DNA of 35,935 nucleotides from Rhizophagus sp. LPA8_4_AMF (GCA_021464525.1 JADRCO010000364.1:1-35935); one strand, 5' to 3'. Positions 20,281 through 32,668 are shown, counted from the stretch's first letter. Numbers and translations are program-made. The notes: a model not told the origin generated them from the sequence alone.

Positions 20281-23200
20281 TTAAATACTCAACTTCCCTG
20301 CATAGTATGCAAGCAACATTGAAGCAAAAATTATTCCGACTTGTTGTGTATTAAAACGAACCGAATCCGTAATATCTACTAAATCTTGAGTATTTTTAAC
20401 AACTCTATTATTTAGTTGGCTTTCTTCGGTTTTGGGTGTTTTGGGTGTTTTGGATGTTTTTGGTTCACCATTATTTAGTTGGCCTTCTTCAGTTTTGGGT
20501 GTTTCGAGTGTTTCGGGTGGTTTTGGTTCATCATTATTTAGTTGGCTTTCTTCGGGTTTGGGTGTTTTTGGTGTTTCGGATGTTTTTGGTGCAACTTCCG
20601 AAGGATCTGAAACGTTTTGAACTTCGCGTGATACTCGAGTTACCGCTGCGATCTATTTATATGTGAAGAATTATGTTAAAATAAATTATAAATTTACAAT
20701 CGATATTATTTTGAATAAAATAATAATTACCTTATTCTCAAGTAAAGTTTGCCTATCTAATATTCTTTGATGTGGTTCATGCATTAACGATACTAGAAAA
20801 TATATATATATATATATGTAAATTTATTTATTATGCGATATGCGAAATAAGAAGCTAACTAATCCACGAGAAATCGATCATTTCGTTGTATGGAAAGATA
20901 ACAGATATTAAAATATTTACCACACAAAATTGAGTTTATTATTATTATTATTACTATTTTTTTTTTTTTTTTTTGTAAAAAAAAAAAAATAATAATAATA
21001 ATTTTTCCCTTAAGCTCAAAAAGATTAACTCAATCTGTAAGGTATGATATCCTATTATGTTTCTACGGATAAGTTTTTCTGCATTTAGATAGAAGGGCAT
21101 AATATATTAAATTACTTGGTTATATATTTTCATTAATGACAGGTGAAGACCCATTTTTTTAAATAATTCTTTCCGCTAAGTAATTTATCACCAAATTATC
21201 GAAATATCGATTTCTCGCAGATTAGCTTTAAAAGACTAATCTTTTTACCTTCTGATAGCTTAAAAGTTTCAGGAGTAATTATGCTCCTTAAGTTCAACTT
21301 GTGTTTTTGTGAATCAGATAAATTTTTTATTAAATGACCATCGATAGTTCCGTTTTCAACAAGCGTGGTATTCGTAGATGTCGTACCATCTTTAGTATTT
21401 TTAAACTGGTTTACATTGATTTTAGAATTTGAAACTAATGGAATTGTTTTTTCATGATTGTGAGTTATTTGAAAATCCTTAGAATATTTACTGACTGTAA
21501 TCATTAAATTATCTAAATCAACTCTTTGAGGAAGAGTTACTCGAATAATTTCTGAACTTTCTGATAGCAGTTCAACCTTACAATTTTCTGGTATAGTGGA
21601 TACGTCAACACCGTTTGGATACATCATCCTTGATAATTTGAATTCTGTTACTCCATTCCCTTCAGCAATCATTGACAAGTCATATTGATGATTTTTAATA
21701 TTAAATTCTTCTTTTATAACCTTTGTGGTAGAGTTAACAATATATGGAGGAAATCCCAATTTTTGCATTAATTCATCTAATTTGGAAACAACCGTGGGTA
21801 TTTGAACTGATAGAGCCTTACGAATAGATGATGGAATTGTGTCAAGTTTAACATCGACATCGACGATGTATGTTGTATCAACCGAGGTAGTGTTTCCTTC
21901 AGAATCAAAATGTGGTTTTAATCGCCATCCCGCAAAGTCCAAATTTGCTCGAACAATTTTTTTGCTTTCCGGAATTAATTGGTCAACAACAGATGTAGAA
22001 ACAAATTGAAGAATTCCCGTATCTTCATCATGATCTAACATTTCACATACTGACAGATCACGACCACTATTTTGGTAAAATTTTTGTGTAAATAAATTAA
22101 TGAAATGACGGTAAATTTCTTGTATTAACTTACCTAATTGGGAATGTTCCTTTCATTGCTGTTCTTGCTAATCGTTCATGTAAACTAAATATTTCAAAAA
22201 TTGCACCTTCATCATATCGATCGTCCCCTGTTATAAAATAAATATTAATTAATAAATGATATTCTAAGTTATGTATACAAAATATAAAACAACTTACATA
22301 ATTTACGCGTATCTAAGTTTTTAATAACTGATAAAATGTCATAAGTTGTAAATCCACCAGAAATGACGCCATCTCCACGCATGATGGGCGTGGATTTACC
22401 AGTAAATTCCTTCATGTAAATTTTTAAACTTTTATCTTCAGAATAAAGATTCCAGTTGTCCATTGGAAGATGTGACTTGAACATTTCAAAAGCTTTTTGT
22501 ACAGATGCTGTATGGCGATGTTGTGTCACTTTCGTGGGGCTTTTCGGTCGAAATAAACCATTTTCTGTATTTAACGTCGCAGAATGTAGCTGTGTAGGAG
22601 AAGCGGGCGATGGCGTTGAATCATTTTGAATTTCTCTAGTAGCACCTATGGGAGAAGTGGGAAAAGTTGAAGAAGCTGGAGAGGTTGGAGAGGTTGGAGA
22701 AGCTGGAGAAGTTGAGGTTGATGAATTTCTTCCGTTTAAATAAGAAATTGAAATTTTCTTTCTTGGGTATTTGAAATCCGCATTATTACTATATCAAAAT
22801 TTAATTAATAAAATTTATAAAAACATATTTGTATATGCTTATACATAATTATCCTAACCTTTGCATTGTGCTAGTTTTATTTACCGAGATGTCGCTAAAA
22901 GTAGATTCTGTGGGAGTGCTGCTTATTACCATTTGTGGAGGTCCGTTTTTTCGTAAATATTGTTCAATAGTATAAAGGACAAGGGGACGTCTCGCCAAAT
23001 ATGTTTTAGAAAGTATTGACGGAACCCAACCTTTAACTTTGATTTGAAGAACATAAGTAGCTTTTGTTCGTGGTGGATCGTAAGAGAGAGGCTCAAGAAC
23101 CCATCCATTAAGAATAATATGAGCTCGGATTCTATTAGAAACACAAGGTACTTTTGGAGTCTCAACAGAGGTAGATACAAAATATATCGATCCACTTTGA

Positions 23201-23886
23201 GTGCATTCGATCTTTTCAACTAAGGACAAATCTCTAGTTCTTAAAAAAAAAGAAAAATTAATATATATGTACGCGACTTTATTTCACCGCAAAAAAAATA
23301 ACGCGTTTAGTTACTTGGAACCAGCCAACGCTTGCATAACCATATAAGTTAAACTCGTCGTTTCATCTAAATTTTCAATGAGATTGCCTTCTTCATACCT
23401 AATTTAGTAAACATGATTAGCACATCATGGACCTAAATTCTGGAAACCAATCAGAAGAGATGAACTCCCGAATTCTTATTTGCTTTTTTTGGATTCTTTA
23501 ATTATTTAATTAATTTAATTACTAATCTAAAATATTTACCACTCATCCCAAAGTTTTCTCATTCCAATAACCGCAAAGATAGATTGAGGGGTAAAACCTT
23601 CAATTATATGTTCACCCATAAAAATTGGTAATCTATCATTTGAACCTCCAGATTTACTTTGAACCAAAACTCCACTTTTATGGTGTGAAATTTTTTTCCA
23701 TCCCGATTCTTTTGTAAGAGATTTTAAATTTTGTAAGGCTATTTCAGCTTGTTGAATATGATATTGTGGTGTTGATTTATTAGGGTCAAATGAAATTGAA
23801 GAATCTCCTTCACTTAATCGTTCAACGTATTCTTCATAATAATAATCATTTTGACCGATTTGTTCAGTATTATAAACTTCTGTCAT
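20281..23886 (-). CDS. Double START-domain protein
   Basis: The nine exons on the minus strand are 23886-23540, 23398-23315, 23239-22859, 22788-22298, 22227-22134, 22066-21249, 20953-20921, 20792-20731 and 20652-20281. All phases agree, giving 893 aa. Two START/Bet v1-like lipid-binding domains are visible (about residues 45-255 and 345-570). Each has the paired signature KLW-D(E/D)-(W/R)Y(E/D)EG, a conserved RDL segment (TRDLSLVEK in the first, GRDLSVCEM in the second), and IYFVSTSVE or LQFVSTSVV. A Ser/Thr/Pro-rich linker separates them (STSTSPASPTSPTSP, about 285-330). The tail has a hydrophobic run encoded by an ATT repeat (about 739-750), a 20-22-residue Pro/Lys/Thr repeat present three times, and a hydrophobic C-terminus (VGIIFASMLLAYYAGKLSI) that could be a tail anchor. 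START domains carry or sense lipids; the ligand is unknown. The exon at 20953-20921 and the donor at exon 3 (GTTAGG) are the least certain parts. Confidence 0.8.
20408..20600. repeat. Intragenic Pro/Thr/Lys repeat of the START-protein tail
   Basis: Three imperfect copies (about 63-66 bp) of a unit containing ttatttagttggc and tttgggtgtttcgg code on the minus strand for PKT..TPKT.EE.QLNN. The length is a multiple of three, so copy-number change would keep the frame. The unit is disordered and probably a spacer before the C-terminal hydrophobic segment. Confidence 0.75.
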
Positions 23887-24717
23887 TCTAATTAAATAAA
23901 TTTTTATTTTTTAAAAATTTATTGTTTGTTGAAAGTTTTTTTTTTTTTTTTTTTGAGATGCGAAATAAATAAAGATGCGAAATAAATAAATTATTACAAT
24001 ATATATAATATCTTTATATCAAAGAATGTAAATTCGAATGCTTAAATAAATAAATACGGCCTTTCCAAGTATTAATAAAGAGGAAAAGTGAGCGTAAAAA
24101 AAACAAAAGAAGTTAATTGAAAAAGAGGCAAATTCTCAGTTTTTATTGATTTTTTTTGGATCTTCCAAAGTATGGATAATAAGACAATTTAATATGCGGT
24201 AGATCGGCCGATTTCTGTCGAGAATACTAATTATAAAAGATCCGTTACACATGTCTCAAAAATTTCTATATCAATTTCTTATATTAGTAAACAAATGGTT
24301 AGCAACCACGAGATATTATATGTATTATCCATCCAGTGTTGTAAAGATCAAGTGGATCAATTTAACTTTATATGATCCTAAATGTAAAGATTTGATCGAC
24401 AAATTAATAATTAATTTTTAATTAATTAAATAGGAATTATTTTTTGGAAATTGATGTTCACATTCGAATTTATGATTTTTCTAAACTTATTAAAGTAAAT
24501 GATGTATAAGCACATATATATCATTATAGCATATTTAGCAGCAATAACACATGTCATTGCGGCAATAATCTCGTGATCAGGTAATTGTATGAAACACGCG
24601 CAACTTTGCATATAAATAATTTATTTTGCTTTATATTATTATATCATTATAGTTTGCAGATAATAAATACATCTAATGAATAAATAATAAATATAATATA
24701 TATATATGATATCTATA
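23887..24717. other. Intergenic region upstream of START gene
   Basis: It includes the START gene's 5' flank and the 3' flank of the VHS-GAT gene. A T-run lies at about 23938-23954 and a two-copy tandem of gatgcgaaataaataaa at about 23956-23990. No gene is seen. Confidence 0.4.
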
Positions 24718-26498
24718 TTAAATTACGATATGTTCTTGCCTCCCATTAATATTATTATTACCATTTGGAGGTCGAGTTGGCTCTAAAGGTGCATCTATAT
24801 TAGAGTATTGTTGTTGACTCTCTGAAGAGGGTTCATCCTCATCAAATAATGTGGTATCGTTATACAAGGATGCATGCACTTTTTGAGTTTCACTAAATAT
24901 TGATGAAGTTTTATTTTGATTTTCATTGTACGAAGATGAATAATTATTGTTATCATTATTGCTTGAATTACGGTTCGGTGTCGAATCATAAAATCTGGAC
25001 GCGGGCATTTTACTAATAAAATAAATTTAATATTATTAATTAATTTTACAATATTGTACCAGGTTATAATAACTCACCCTAATGCTTTTGCACTTGGGCC
25101 TGAAACTACGGGATCATATTCCACCTCGTTTGAGTCCCCAAATGGATCATACGAGGATGAACTCCCAACTCCAGCATCTTCAAAATCTAAATTAGTCAAA
25201 TGTGATCCCCTAAATGATTGTTTCTTTTTGTTTTCAAATTAATGATCAATACAATCGTTTATAAATAAAATTTATTTCATTAAACAAAACACTAAAGATA
25301 AAAGATTAATTCTTACCTGTGATTCTTGTTTTGCTATTTTTACTTGTCCTCTTTCAACCATATCCTCATACATTTTAAATGAATTCACAAAATCTTGATT
25401 AAGCGCAAGAAGAGTATCTATCCATTGTTCATCTTGAATTTCAGATAAATAATTCATAATGCTTTGATGTAAAGATTTGCATTTTGTATAAAATTCCTGA
25501 ATCAATTCATTTTTGGTAATATCTTCTTTCTCAGGATCAGTGAACGATAAAGTTTGTGTGAACAATTGTATATTATTCTTCGAAAGTTCAATTGTTTCTG
25601 AAATTTTAACTTTCGTTGACTACATAAATAAAATTATTATATATAATTATTAACTTGGTTAATTTACTAAAAATAAGTAAATTTAATATAGTAAATATAT
25701 TTTTTTTACTCACGACTTCATTAGATATATTATTCTGTTGGATTGGAAATTGAGCAGATTTCTAAATATATAATAATAAGTATGTATAAATCATCCAAAG
25801 TGTTAATTATATCTGAAATATAAATATACCTGAGTTGAATTAACTCGAATTCCCGTCAATTTTGAATAGAGATTAGATATTTGATACAAACTGGGCTCAT
25901 TCCTGAACATTTCAGTTAATGTACTCAATAATGTAACTATTTTTTGTTTTATATCATCATCCGTGTTCGGCGATGTTGCTACAATTTCCATTTCATCAAG
26001 AAATTTTTTGCTAGCAATCTCCGCGTGAAATTTAGCTCCACAATTTTCCGTCATGGCTTTTAACACCTAAATTAATAATTATATTAAAATTAAAATTAAT
26101 TTAATATAAATAAATCATAGATCAAAATGTTTACATACAGTTAGTGTTCGAAGTTGAACGTTTCCTGATTTTGAAATCTTCTTTCTAATGAATTTTGTTG
26201 CTTCCTTCGCGCCGTTTTCTGTTGCATTTACCGCATCACATGTATTGATGATTAAATTCCAATCATCATCGTTTTTATTGACACACTGTTCTATAAATTT
26301 TTATAAAAATTTAAATCAAAAAAAAAGTAAGGTGATGAAAAAAAATGACAATATTATACCTAAATAATCAGTGACTATAGTTTTTGATTTTATATCAAAT
26401 ATTCCCATCTTTATTCGTTTTATTCGTTTGATAATATAATTAAACTTTTTAAAATTTATATTCGGTGTATTTATATTCTTTATAGCCTTAGCTGACAT
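24718..26498 (-). CDS. VHS-GAT domain protein, Lsb5/GGA/TOM1-like
   Basis: The seven exons on the minus strand are 26498-26360, 26290-26139, 26066-25830, 25761-25714, 25619-25317, 25223-25078 and 25012-24718, phase-consistent, giving 439 aa. An in-frame internal ATG at 26408 (MGIFDIKSKT) matches the start expected for Lsb5-type VHS proteins and would give 409 aa. The VHS domain covers about residues 31-175 (DDDWNLIINTCDAVN, ATKFIRKKI, LRTLTVLKAMTENCG). A GAT-like helical bundle covers about 190-293 (TKCKSLHQSIM, LLALNQDFVNSFKMYEDM). The tail is acidic and Asn/Ser-rich with a DPF motif. VHS-GAT proteins bind ubiquitinated cargo and link to actin or clathrin at endosomes. The acceptor before 25223 is weak. 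Confidence 0.82.
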
Positions 26499-26606
26499 TT
26501 TAAAAATTCAATTACATATGTTTATTAGGTCTCGTTAGCTTTAACTTTGTTTTTTTTAAATATTATTCTTAATAAATAACGTTTTATAGTAAACACACCT
26601 TTACAG

Positions 26607-26641
<35 letters not shown>

Positions 26642-26939
26642 TGTATATAAAAGCTGAGACTTTTATATTTATAAAATGTTTTACAATTTATAATGTAAAA
26701 TTTTGTATGTTTGTTGGACAGTTAAAATCTCTCACTTATATAAAAAAATGCATATTTCAATGACAAGACGAATTTGGAAATGATGTTGCCTTTTGGGGCG
26801 AATGAAAGATTCTCAAAAGCGTGAAATGTAGTACCAAAATTTTCTTAGGATACACATTATAACCTTGGCATACAGGGAAATTCCTTGGCCATTAAATGAT
26901 TACCACATTTAGAAATCTTAGTAATAAATAATTTTATGA
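26499..26939. other. Intergenic region between VHS-GAT gene and SSU72
   Basis: It contains the VHS-GAT promoter side and the SSU72 3' flank, with an A-run of about 30 bp at 26607-26637. No gene is seen. Confidence 0.45.
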
Positions 26940-27998
26940 TCAAAAATATGCGATGGAATGAAGAATTTCATAATTATATTTTTCTTGCCACTCTTGTAAA
27001 ATTCCCGGAATTGCTTCATCCAAATCCGTTACTTGTTCATTGTCAATCTAAATTATGAGTACCAACAAAGAATTCCAAGAATTCCAAGAATTTCAAGTTT
27101 GTTTATTTTTCAATGAATTTGTTTTATTACGAATAAAATCACGGGTAGGATAAAATACATATAAATTAATTATGTTAGATTTTCTTTCTAAATATTTCCA
27201 GATAATATTTTAACTTTATTTTTTTTTATCATAAAAAAACAAAAAAAATCGATGTATATCAAGAAAAAAAAATGAATCGTAAATAAATAAAACATACCAT
27301 TTGAGCCAGTTGTAATATAGCACGACCGCCAAGCATTGCATCTTCGTGATTATCCTTAATATCTATGTTTATAATATGAACAGGTCTATTCTTATGTTCT
27401 CCTCTATCTGTTAGGTCTAATTTTATATCCAAAAATTTTGTTAATTAGAATATTAATATTTCCGAAAAAAAAAAAAATAATTATACGTATATTTTATTTA
27501 CCTTCACAAATAGCATCAAAACATCGTTCTTCACAAGTTATGATCACATCAAAAGTCTCATTAGCTTCAGTATACCATTGTTCGGGAGCGACCTTAATCT
27601 TTCTATTTCTGTCCAACATATCTAACAATCCATTTTGTTTATACCTTTTTAAGTAAAATTGAGTAAGAAACAATGTTACAAAAATAAATTCATATGGCAT
27701 ATTACTTACAATTTAACATCTTGCTCATGTAAATCTTTAAACATATAATCGTATGGTGTTCCGAAAGGATAAATATTCGGTCTATCGAGACTCGGACCAG
27801 GAAGTCTAACCGCTGAACCTGTACCATATGATTTTACCTTAAAACCACATTTACTTTAAGCATAAAAAAAATTAGATAATATCTTTAAATAAACGAAACA
27901 ATTTTTGAAATAGCAAATTACGTAAGGACATGATGTGCTTCCATGCTACGATTTTGGTTACTTGCACAAACGACCGCGAAATTTCTACCTACTCCCAT
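26940..27998 (-). CDS. SSU72: RNA polymerase II CTD phosphatase SSU72
   Basis: The five exons on the minus strand are 27998-27922, 27853-27710, 27644-27502, 27416-27298 and 27047-26940, with all phases consistent. The product is 196 aa, close to the 194-206 aa of human and yeast Ssu72. The low-molecular-weight phosphatase loop is at C11-A-S-N-Q-N-R17-S, directly after the first strand. Other family signatures are [55 protein letters not shown] and the [14 protein letters not shown] segment. Ssu72 dephosphorylates Ser5 (and Ser7) of the Pol II C-terminal domain during transcription and 3'-end processing. The stop codon is TGA, which matters for interpreting the TGA codons in the primase module. 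Orthology is clear. Confidence 0.96.
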
Positions 27999-28296
27999 TA
28001 TTCTAATATATATTAACAAACCAGGTGTAAAAATTATTTCAGAAATCCTCCATACTATTTATATTATTTTTGTGCGACTCACATGATTTTCGCGTCACAA
28101 TTTTTTTATTTTAAAGAAAACTAGTATACAAACTACAAAGGTTAAAATTAATTTATTATATATCTATAATAGCATTATCAAGTTATTAACGGAATGTATA
28201 TAATTAATCATATACAAAAAATAAAATAAAGTAAATAAATAAAATGATAATAATAACTTAATAGTATCTTTAACATGTTAACATGGTCCTACGAAA
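27999..28296. other. Intergenic region between BEM46-like gene and SSU72
   Basis: This 298-bp AT-rich interval presumably carries the SSU72 promoter and the 3' end of the hydrolase gene. No specific site is recognisable. Confidence 0.4.
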
Positions 28297-29661
28297 TTAT
28301 GTTTTTGATAAAAATCTACCGATTGAATCGAAATAATCCGGTTGTGCAACAGTGTCCGCATGTGTTCCAAATTGAAATGATTGTATATCTTTCCCACCTT
28401 CAGTTTTAGCTAATTCATATAATCGATTACAATGTTCTTTCGGGATAAGTTCATCACATTCACCCAAAAGAAATAATATTGGAATATATTTTAAATTCTG
28501 AATGGCCTTTTCTGATTCCCATTTTTGTGTACAAAAAAATGTAAAATAACGAAGTGGTGGAATGACATGAGGTACTAATTTTGGCTAAGAATATTAAATA
28601 ATAATTAGAATTTAACATTACAGTTAATTCTTCTTAATTCGCGATTTAGACTTACAATGCTAAGGAAAGTATTTTCAACTATAAGACCTGAAACCTATTA
28701 AATATTCAACAATTATAAATAATTAATTTAACAAACAAATAATCACCAAATAATAATTGTAAAAAAACACACTTTATCTTCATTTTTCGATACTAAATCA
28801 ATCGATACTGCGCCTCCGAGAGACTGACCATACACTATTACTTTTGTGTGTTGAAATACTTCATGTCCTTTAATATAGTCTAATGCAGTCTAAAAGAATT
28901 AAATACTTTGTAATTATAAGAATATACACAAGTATAAAACGAATAAGTGCAAATGACTTACTTGAGCATCTATTTTAAGTCCTTTCTCTGAGGGAGAACC
29001 TTCACTAAAGCCATATCTGATTATAAGAATCAAATATTTAATCATAAATATAATTGTAAATAAATATAAATAAATATTTGTACTCCATACCCTCTATATG
29101 AAAGCATAACTATATTACATCTGAGTTGATTATACAATCGCTCCGCAACTGGCAAACAATGCCCCTTACATATAAATGATTATTAAAAAATAAGTACTTC
29201 AATATCGTTAAATTAAATTATCCACCTTGAAACATTTACCATATTTCCTGCATTTCCCTAAAGGATAATTTTTTGAATTATTTATTAATGGTCCCATTGA
29301 TACAGAAGAAAGAGAATGAAAGAAAATTAAGTGACTCACGTGACAATATAATATCGTTGGTCTTTTACTTGCATTGTTTTCTTGCTGTATAACATATAAT
29401 CGAATTTTAACATTATCGGGCGTAGTCAGTATTTCCTCTTTGAATGGTAAACAATGATCCGATGGTTTTGGAACCTTAAGTAAAGTTATCAGTTAATTAA
29501 AAAATTCCCGTTAAATAATTTGTAGAAATCCTTACATATTGTCTTGAACCTTCTGGATAATTTGCAAGGTATAATAAATTACATTGAAATGAACCAACAA
29601 AAACAACACCAGTTGTAAAATATTTAAAATATTTGGTAAAGGATTCCTTACAGGATTCCAT
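28297..29661 (-). CDS. BEM46/ABHD13-type alpha/beta hydrolase
   Basis: The eight exons on the minus strand are 29661-29536, 29474-29340, 29257-29240, 29164-29091, 29016-28962, 28889-28773, 28694-28656 and 28584-28297, giving 283 aa. A hydrophobic N-terminal segment (about 15-32) suggests a membrane anchor. Family marks are ILYCHGNAGNMGHCLPVAE, LSYRGYGFSEG(S)PSEKGL, nucleophile elbow GQSLGG with Ser159, Asp232 in GECDELIP, and His263 in FGTHADTV. These give a plausible Ser-Asp-His triad. The HGNAGNM oxyanion region is split, and its GNAGNM part is encoded by an 18-nt microexon (29257-29240). The substrate is unknown; BEM46 in fungi affects polarity and growth and ABHD13 is poorly characterised. 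It is divergent from the aldo-keto reductase gene. Confidence 0.9.
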
Positions 29662-29943
29662 TAAAAGAAATAATTTTTTTTAGAAAAATATTCCCAGTAA
29701 ATTCATCTTTTAAATTAATATATCAGGAATGTTGTGCTTCCGGATGTTCTAATTACGGTATTCTCAACATCACTCCAACATCGTATACCGAAAATAAGCA
29801 CCCCATAACTCATAAACAAGTTCAATTACAATTATGTTATAACGAAAAGGAAAAGGGTGCTTAATATCGGAATTACATGACTGAGAAATGATCAAAACTG
29901 TTTATGAATCAATATAATCTGTAAAAACATTCATACATTAAAA
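29662..29943. promoter_or_regulatory. Shared intergenic promoter of hydrolase and aldo-keto reductase genes
   Basis: This 282-bp interval separates two divergent start codons. It contains a degenerate copy of the MITE family seen at 19389: taccgaaaataagcacccc at about 29789-29807 and, inverted, gggtgcttaatatcgg at about 29856-29871. The insertion sits where a bidirectional promoter is expected. Confidence 0.55.
29789..29871. mobile_element. Degenerate MITE relative
   Basis: The inverted segments taccgaaaataagcacccc and gggtgcttaatatcgg flank a core of about 48 bp that includes an inner inverted pair (ataac.../...gttat). The ends resemble the internal gtgcttatattcgg phrase of the 189-bp element at 19389-19577, but the outer termini are lost. 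Confidence 0.5.
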
Positions 29944-31284
29944 ATGTCTACAATTCCTAATTTTGTTCTTAACAATGGAGTAAAAATTCCCGCGCTTGGG
30001 CGTAATTATCTATTTGTCTATACATATATTAAATCAACCTTGTAAATATATTAATCCTTTTGTTCTCTGTTTTTAATTAGTGGGTACGTACCGACTGAAA
30101 AAATGTGATGTTGATAAAGCCGTAAGAAGTGCTGTTGCATCTGGATATAGGCTTATCGGTATATATATGTATATTACATATATGTTTATGGAGAATAAAA
30201 TATTTATCCTATTTATCTATATTATAGATTCAGCAATTGGATATAATAATGAAGAACCGATTGGAAAAACTATCAAAGAATTGATTGATAATACTTCATT
30301 AGGCCTTAAACGAGAAGATTTTTTTATCACGAGCAAACTTCGTTAGTGGATTCAATTTTTCAATTTTTTTTGCATTTATTTTGAATTTAATTGTTCTAAT
30401 TGAGTGGTTATAATAAATTTATATAGCTCCAAATGATCAAGGATATGATTGCTGTCTAAATGGTTATTATAATTTCAATTCATTGTCTTTATTCGTTGTT
30501 CAAATCTAGTTAATATCCTTTTTATGTAGCATTCTCGTGTTCTTTGAAACGATGGAATCTTAATTACCTTGATCTATTTTTGATTCACTGGCCCGGGTGA
30601 GATTGTTATAAATAACATAAAACACATCATATATATTATTTCATCGTCTTCATAATAATAAACCTACCTAAATTTAGGACATCAAAACTGAAACCATCAG
30701 ATCCAAGGCATGCAGAAAATCGTGAAGGAAGTTGGAAAGCTCTAGAAAAATTATATTCAGAAGGAAAAGTTAAATCTATTGGAATAAGCAATTATACTCA
30801 TCGTCATATTACCGAATTGTTGTCATATTGTACTATAGTACCACAAGTATTGCAATTCGAATTGCATCCGCTTTTATATCAAAAAGATGTAATTGATATA
30901 TGTAAAAAAAATAATATTCAAGTACAAGCTTATTCAAGCGTTGGTCAAGGAAAGTTAATAAATGGGGAAATCAATATTCCTATTTTAAAAGAAATTGCTG
31001 ATAAGCATGAAGTCACTACAGCACAAGTTTTATTAAGATGGGGATATCAACATGATGCTATCGTTATACCCAAGTCTATCACACCAGAGCGAATAAGCTT
31101 AAACGCAAATATATTTCATTTTAAATTAACAGAGCAAGTAAATATTACAATTTTTTTTTTATAAGAATTTTTATAAAATATATTAAAAAAATATATATAT
31201 TTTTTCTAGGATATGGAGTCTCTTGATTCTTTGAGTGAAACTCAAAATAGACGTTTCTGTTGGGATCCCACAGATATATATTAG
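29944..31284 (+). CDS. Aldo-keto reductase
   Basis: The seven exons are 29944-30001, 30081-30158, 30228-30341, 30427-30462, 30530-30596, 30678-31137 and 31210-31284, all in phase, giving 295 aa (the usual AKR size). The catalytic tetrad is present: Asp46 and Tyr51 (DSAIGY), Lys82 (ITSKL), His115 (LFLIHWPG). Other marks are ALGLGTYR near the N-terminus, SIGISNYTHRHITELL, PQVLQFELHPLLYQKDVI, VQAYSSVGQGKL and IPKSITPERI, which binds the cofactor phosphate. The enzyme reduces aldehydes or ketones with NAD(P)H in the cytosol. The substrate cannot be told. The donors at exons 3 and 4 (GTTAGT, GTTATT) are slightly non-consensus, and exon 4 is only 36 nt. The stop is 35 nt from the stop of the convergent neighbour. 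Confidence 0.93.
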
Positions 31285-31319
31285 ATTACCATAAAATTGT
31301 TTTATTATTTATTAATAAA

Positions 31320-32539
31320 TTATTTTACTACTCTTGCTTTCATTTTATATTCTTTATCATCATCAAAATACTTATTATGTATTCTATCAAATATGAAATA
31401 AATATCTTCTGTACTATTGGACAATATCAACCATTTTGATGTATCACTAATAGTTGCAGCCCTGAAATATCATCATCATTAGCAATGTTCAAATAAGACT
31501 TTTACAATATAATTATTTACGTATGTACATACTCTCGAGTAACATCGGCGAGTTCAAAGCGTTTGTTGGATTTTTGTATTAAATATTCCTCTAGATAGGA
31601 TTTGGTTACGTCCCGCGGCAGTCCTGCTAAAATAATACATTTACCAACACGATAATTTAATGGATCCATTTGAATTTCCTCGGGAATATATTTCTGCAAA
31701 ATAAGTATGTATTTAATTACTATTTATCGAAAAAAAAGTTTAAAAAAAATTGATTACCATTAATTCAACATTTAATTTATTTCCATAAAAAGTTTTTTGA
31801 TTAACATATTTAGCAAATAGCGAAGCATTTCTAGAGTGGTTGAATTGTACCCATGCAGATCCGGTTGGTTTATAATAATCATTGTATACTATAAAAACTA
31901 TATAAATGAAGTATATAAGATTAATCCGATAATTTTTTTAGAAAATTCACATTGAACATAAGACTTACCTTTATTAATGGGGTTTTCATTGTCAGGATAA
32001 ATTCCTTGAGTTAACATTTCAATATCTCGATGGGTAACAGAAATAGGGAGTTTAGAAATATGAATATTTTGATACGATCTCGTATATGGCTCTATACAAA
32101 TTATTATGATAATTAACTTTTGCTTAAAAAAAGAGAAAATATATATATTTATATAATAATAATTTTCTAGCCCACCTTTCCAAAAATTTAAATGTAACTT
32201 TTTGGGGGAATTTTCCCAATTTCTTAACATAGAAGAAGGTGGAGGTACAGATTTTTGATCAAGTGTTCGAGATAGAGTTTGATTTTCTATCCTATCACGA
32301 ATAGCCCTACGTCTATTTGCAAATGAGTTACTTCTTCCTGCATTCATTGAGGAACTCTCGTTGGTGTCGCTAGTATTAGTAATAGGCTTGTCCTTTAAAC
32401 TGGCGTTCGCTTGTATATTATTTGCCTGTGTTTCACCCACATTTGTGGAATATCTTCTTATCGAAGTCAATCTATATAAACTTGCAAATTGCAAACCATA
32501 ATTCGATCTAGAAGTCCTCAGCAGATTTCGAACTGACAT
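31320..32539 (-). CDS. Mitochondrial protein with two RRM-like domains
   Basis: The five exons on the minus strand are 32539-32176, 32091-31969, 31897-31758, 31693-31533 and 31461-31320, all in phase, giving 309 aa. The N-terminus is basic, hydroxylated and free of acidic residues (MSVRNLLRTSRSNYGLQFAS), typical of a mitochondrial presequence. A disordered Asn/Ser/Arg region follows. An RRM-like fold is suggested by NIHISKLPISVTHRDIEML, then GSAWVQFNHSRNASLFAKYV and NKLNVELM. A second is suggested by KCIILAGLPRDVTKSYLEEYL, then KWLILSNSTEDIYFIFDRI. The residues fit RNP-2 and RNP-1 only loosely. A role in mitochondrial RNA handling is inferred. No named orthologue is recognised. Confidence 0.78.
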
Positions 32540-32668
32540 TTTGAATATTAGTTTTTATTAACGCTTTCTAATTTATCAAAACTTTAGATCGACTATCTCA
32601 TCTGTGTTACATTAGACTTTTTTTTTTAGTTTTATATTTATAATTAATAGATAAAAAACCATATTTTT

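Noticed and set aside
24426-24611. 61-codon minus-strand frame downstream of the VHS-GAT gene
   Set aside because: No motif or homologous exon; lies in AT-rich flanking DNA.
26607-26637. A-run as a retroposed poly(A) tail
   Set aside because: No upstream retrogene or target duplication is visible; simple low-complexity DNA is common here.
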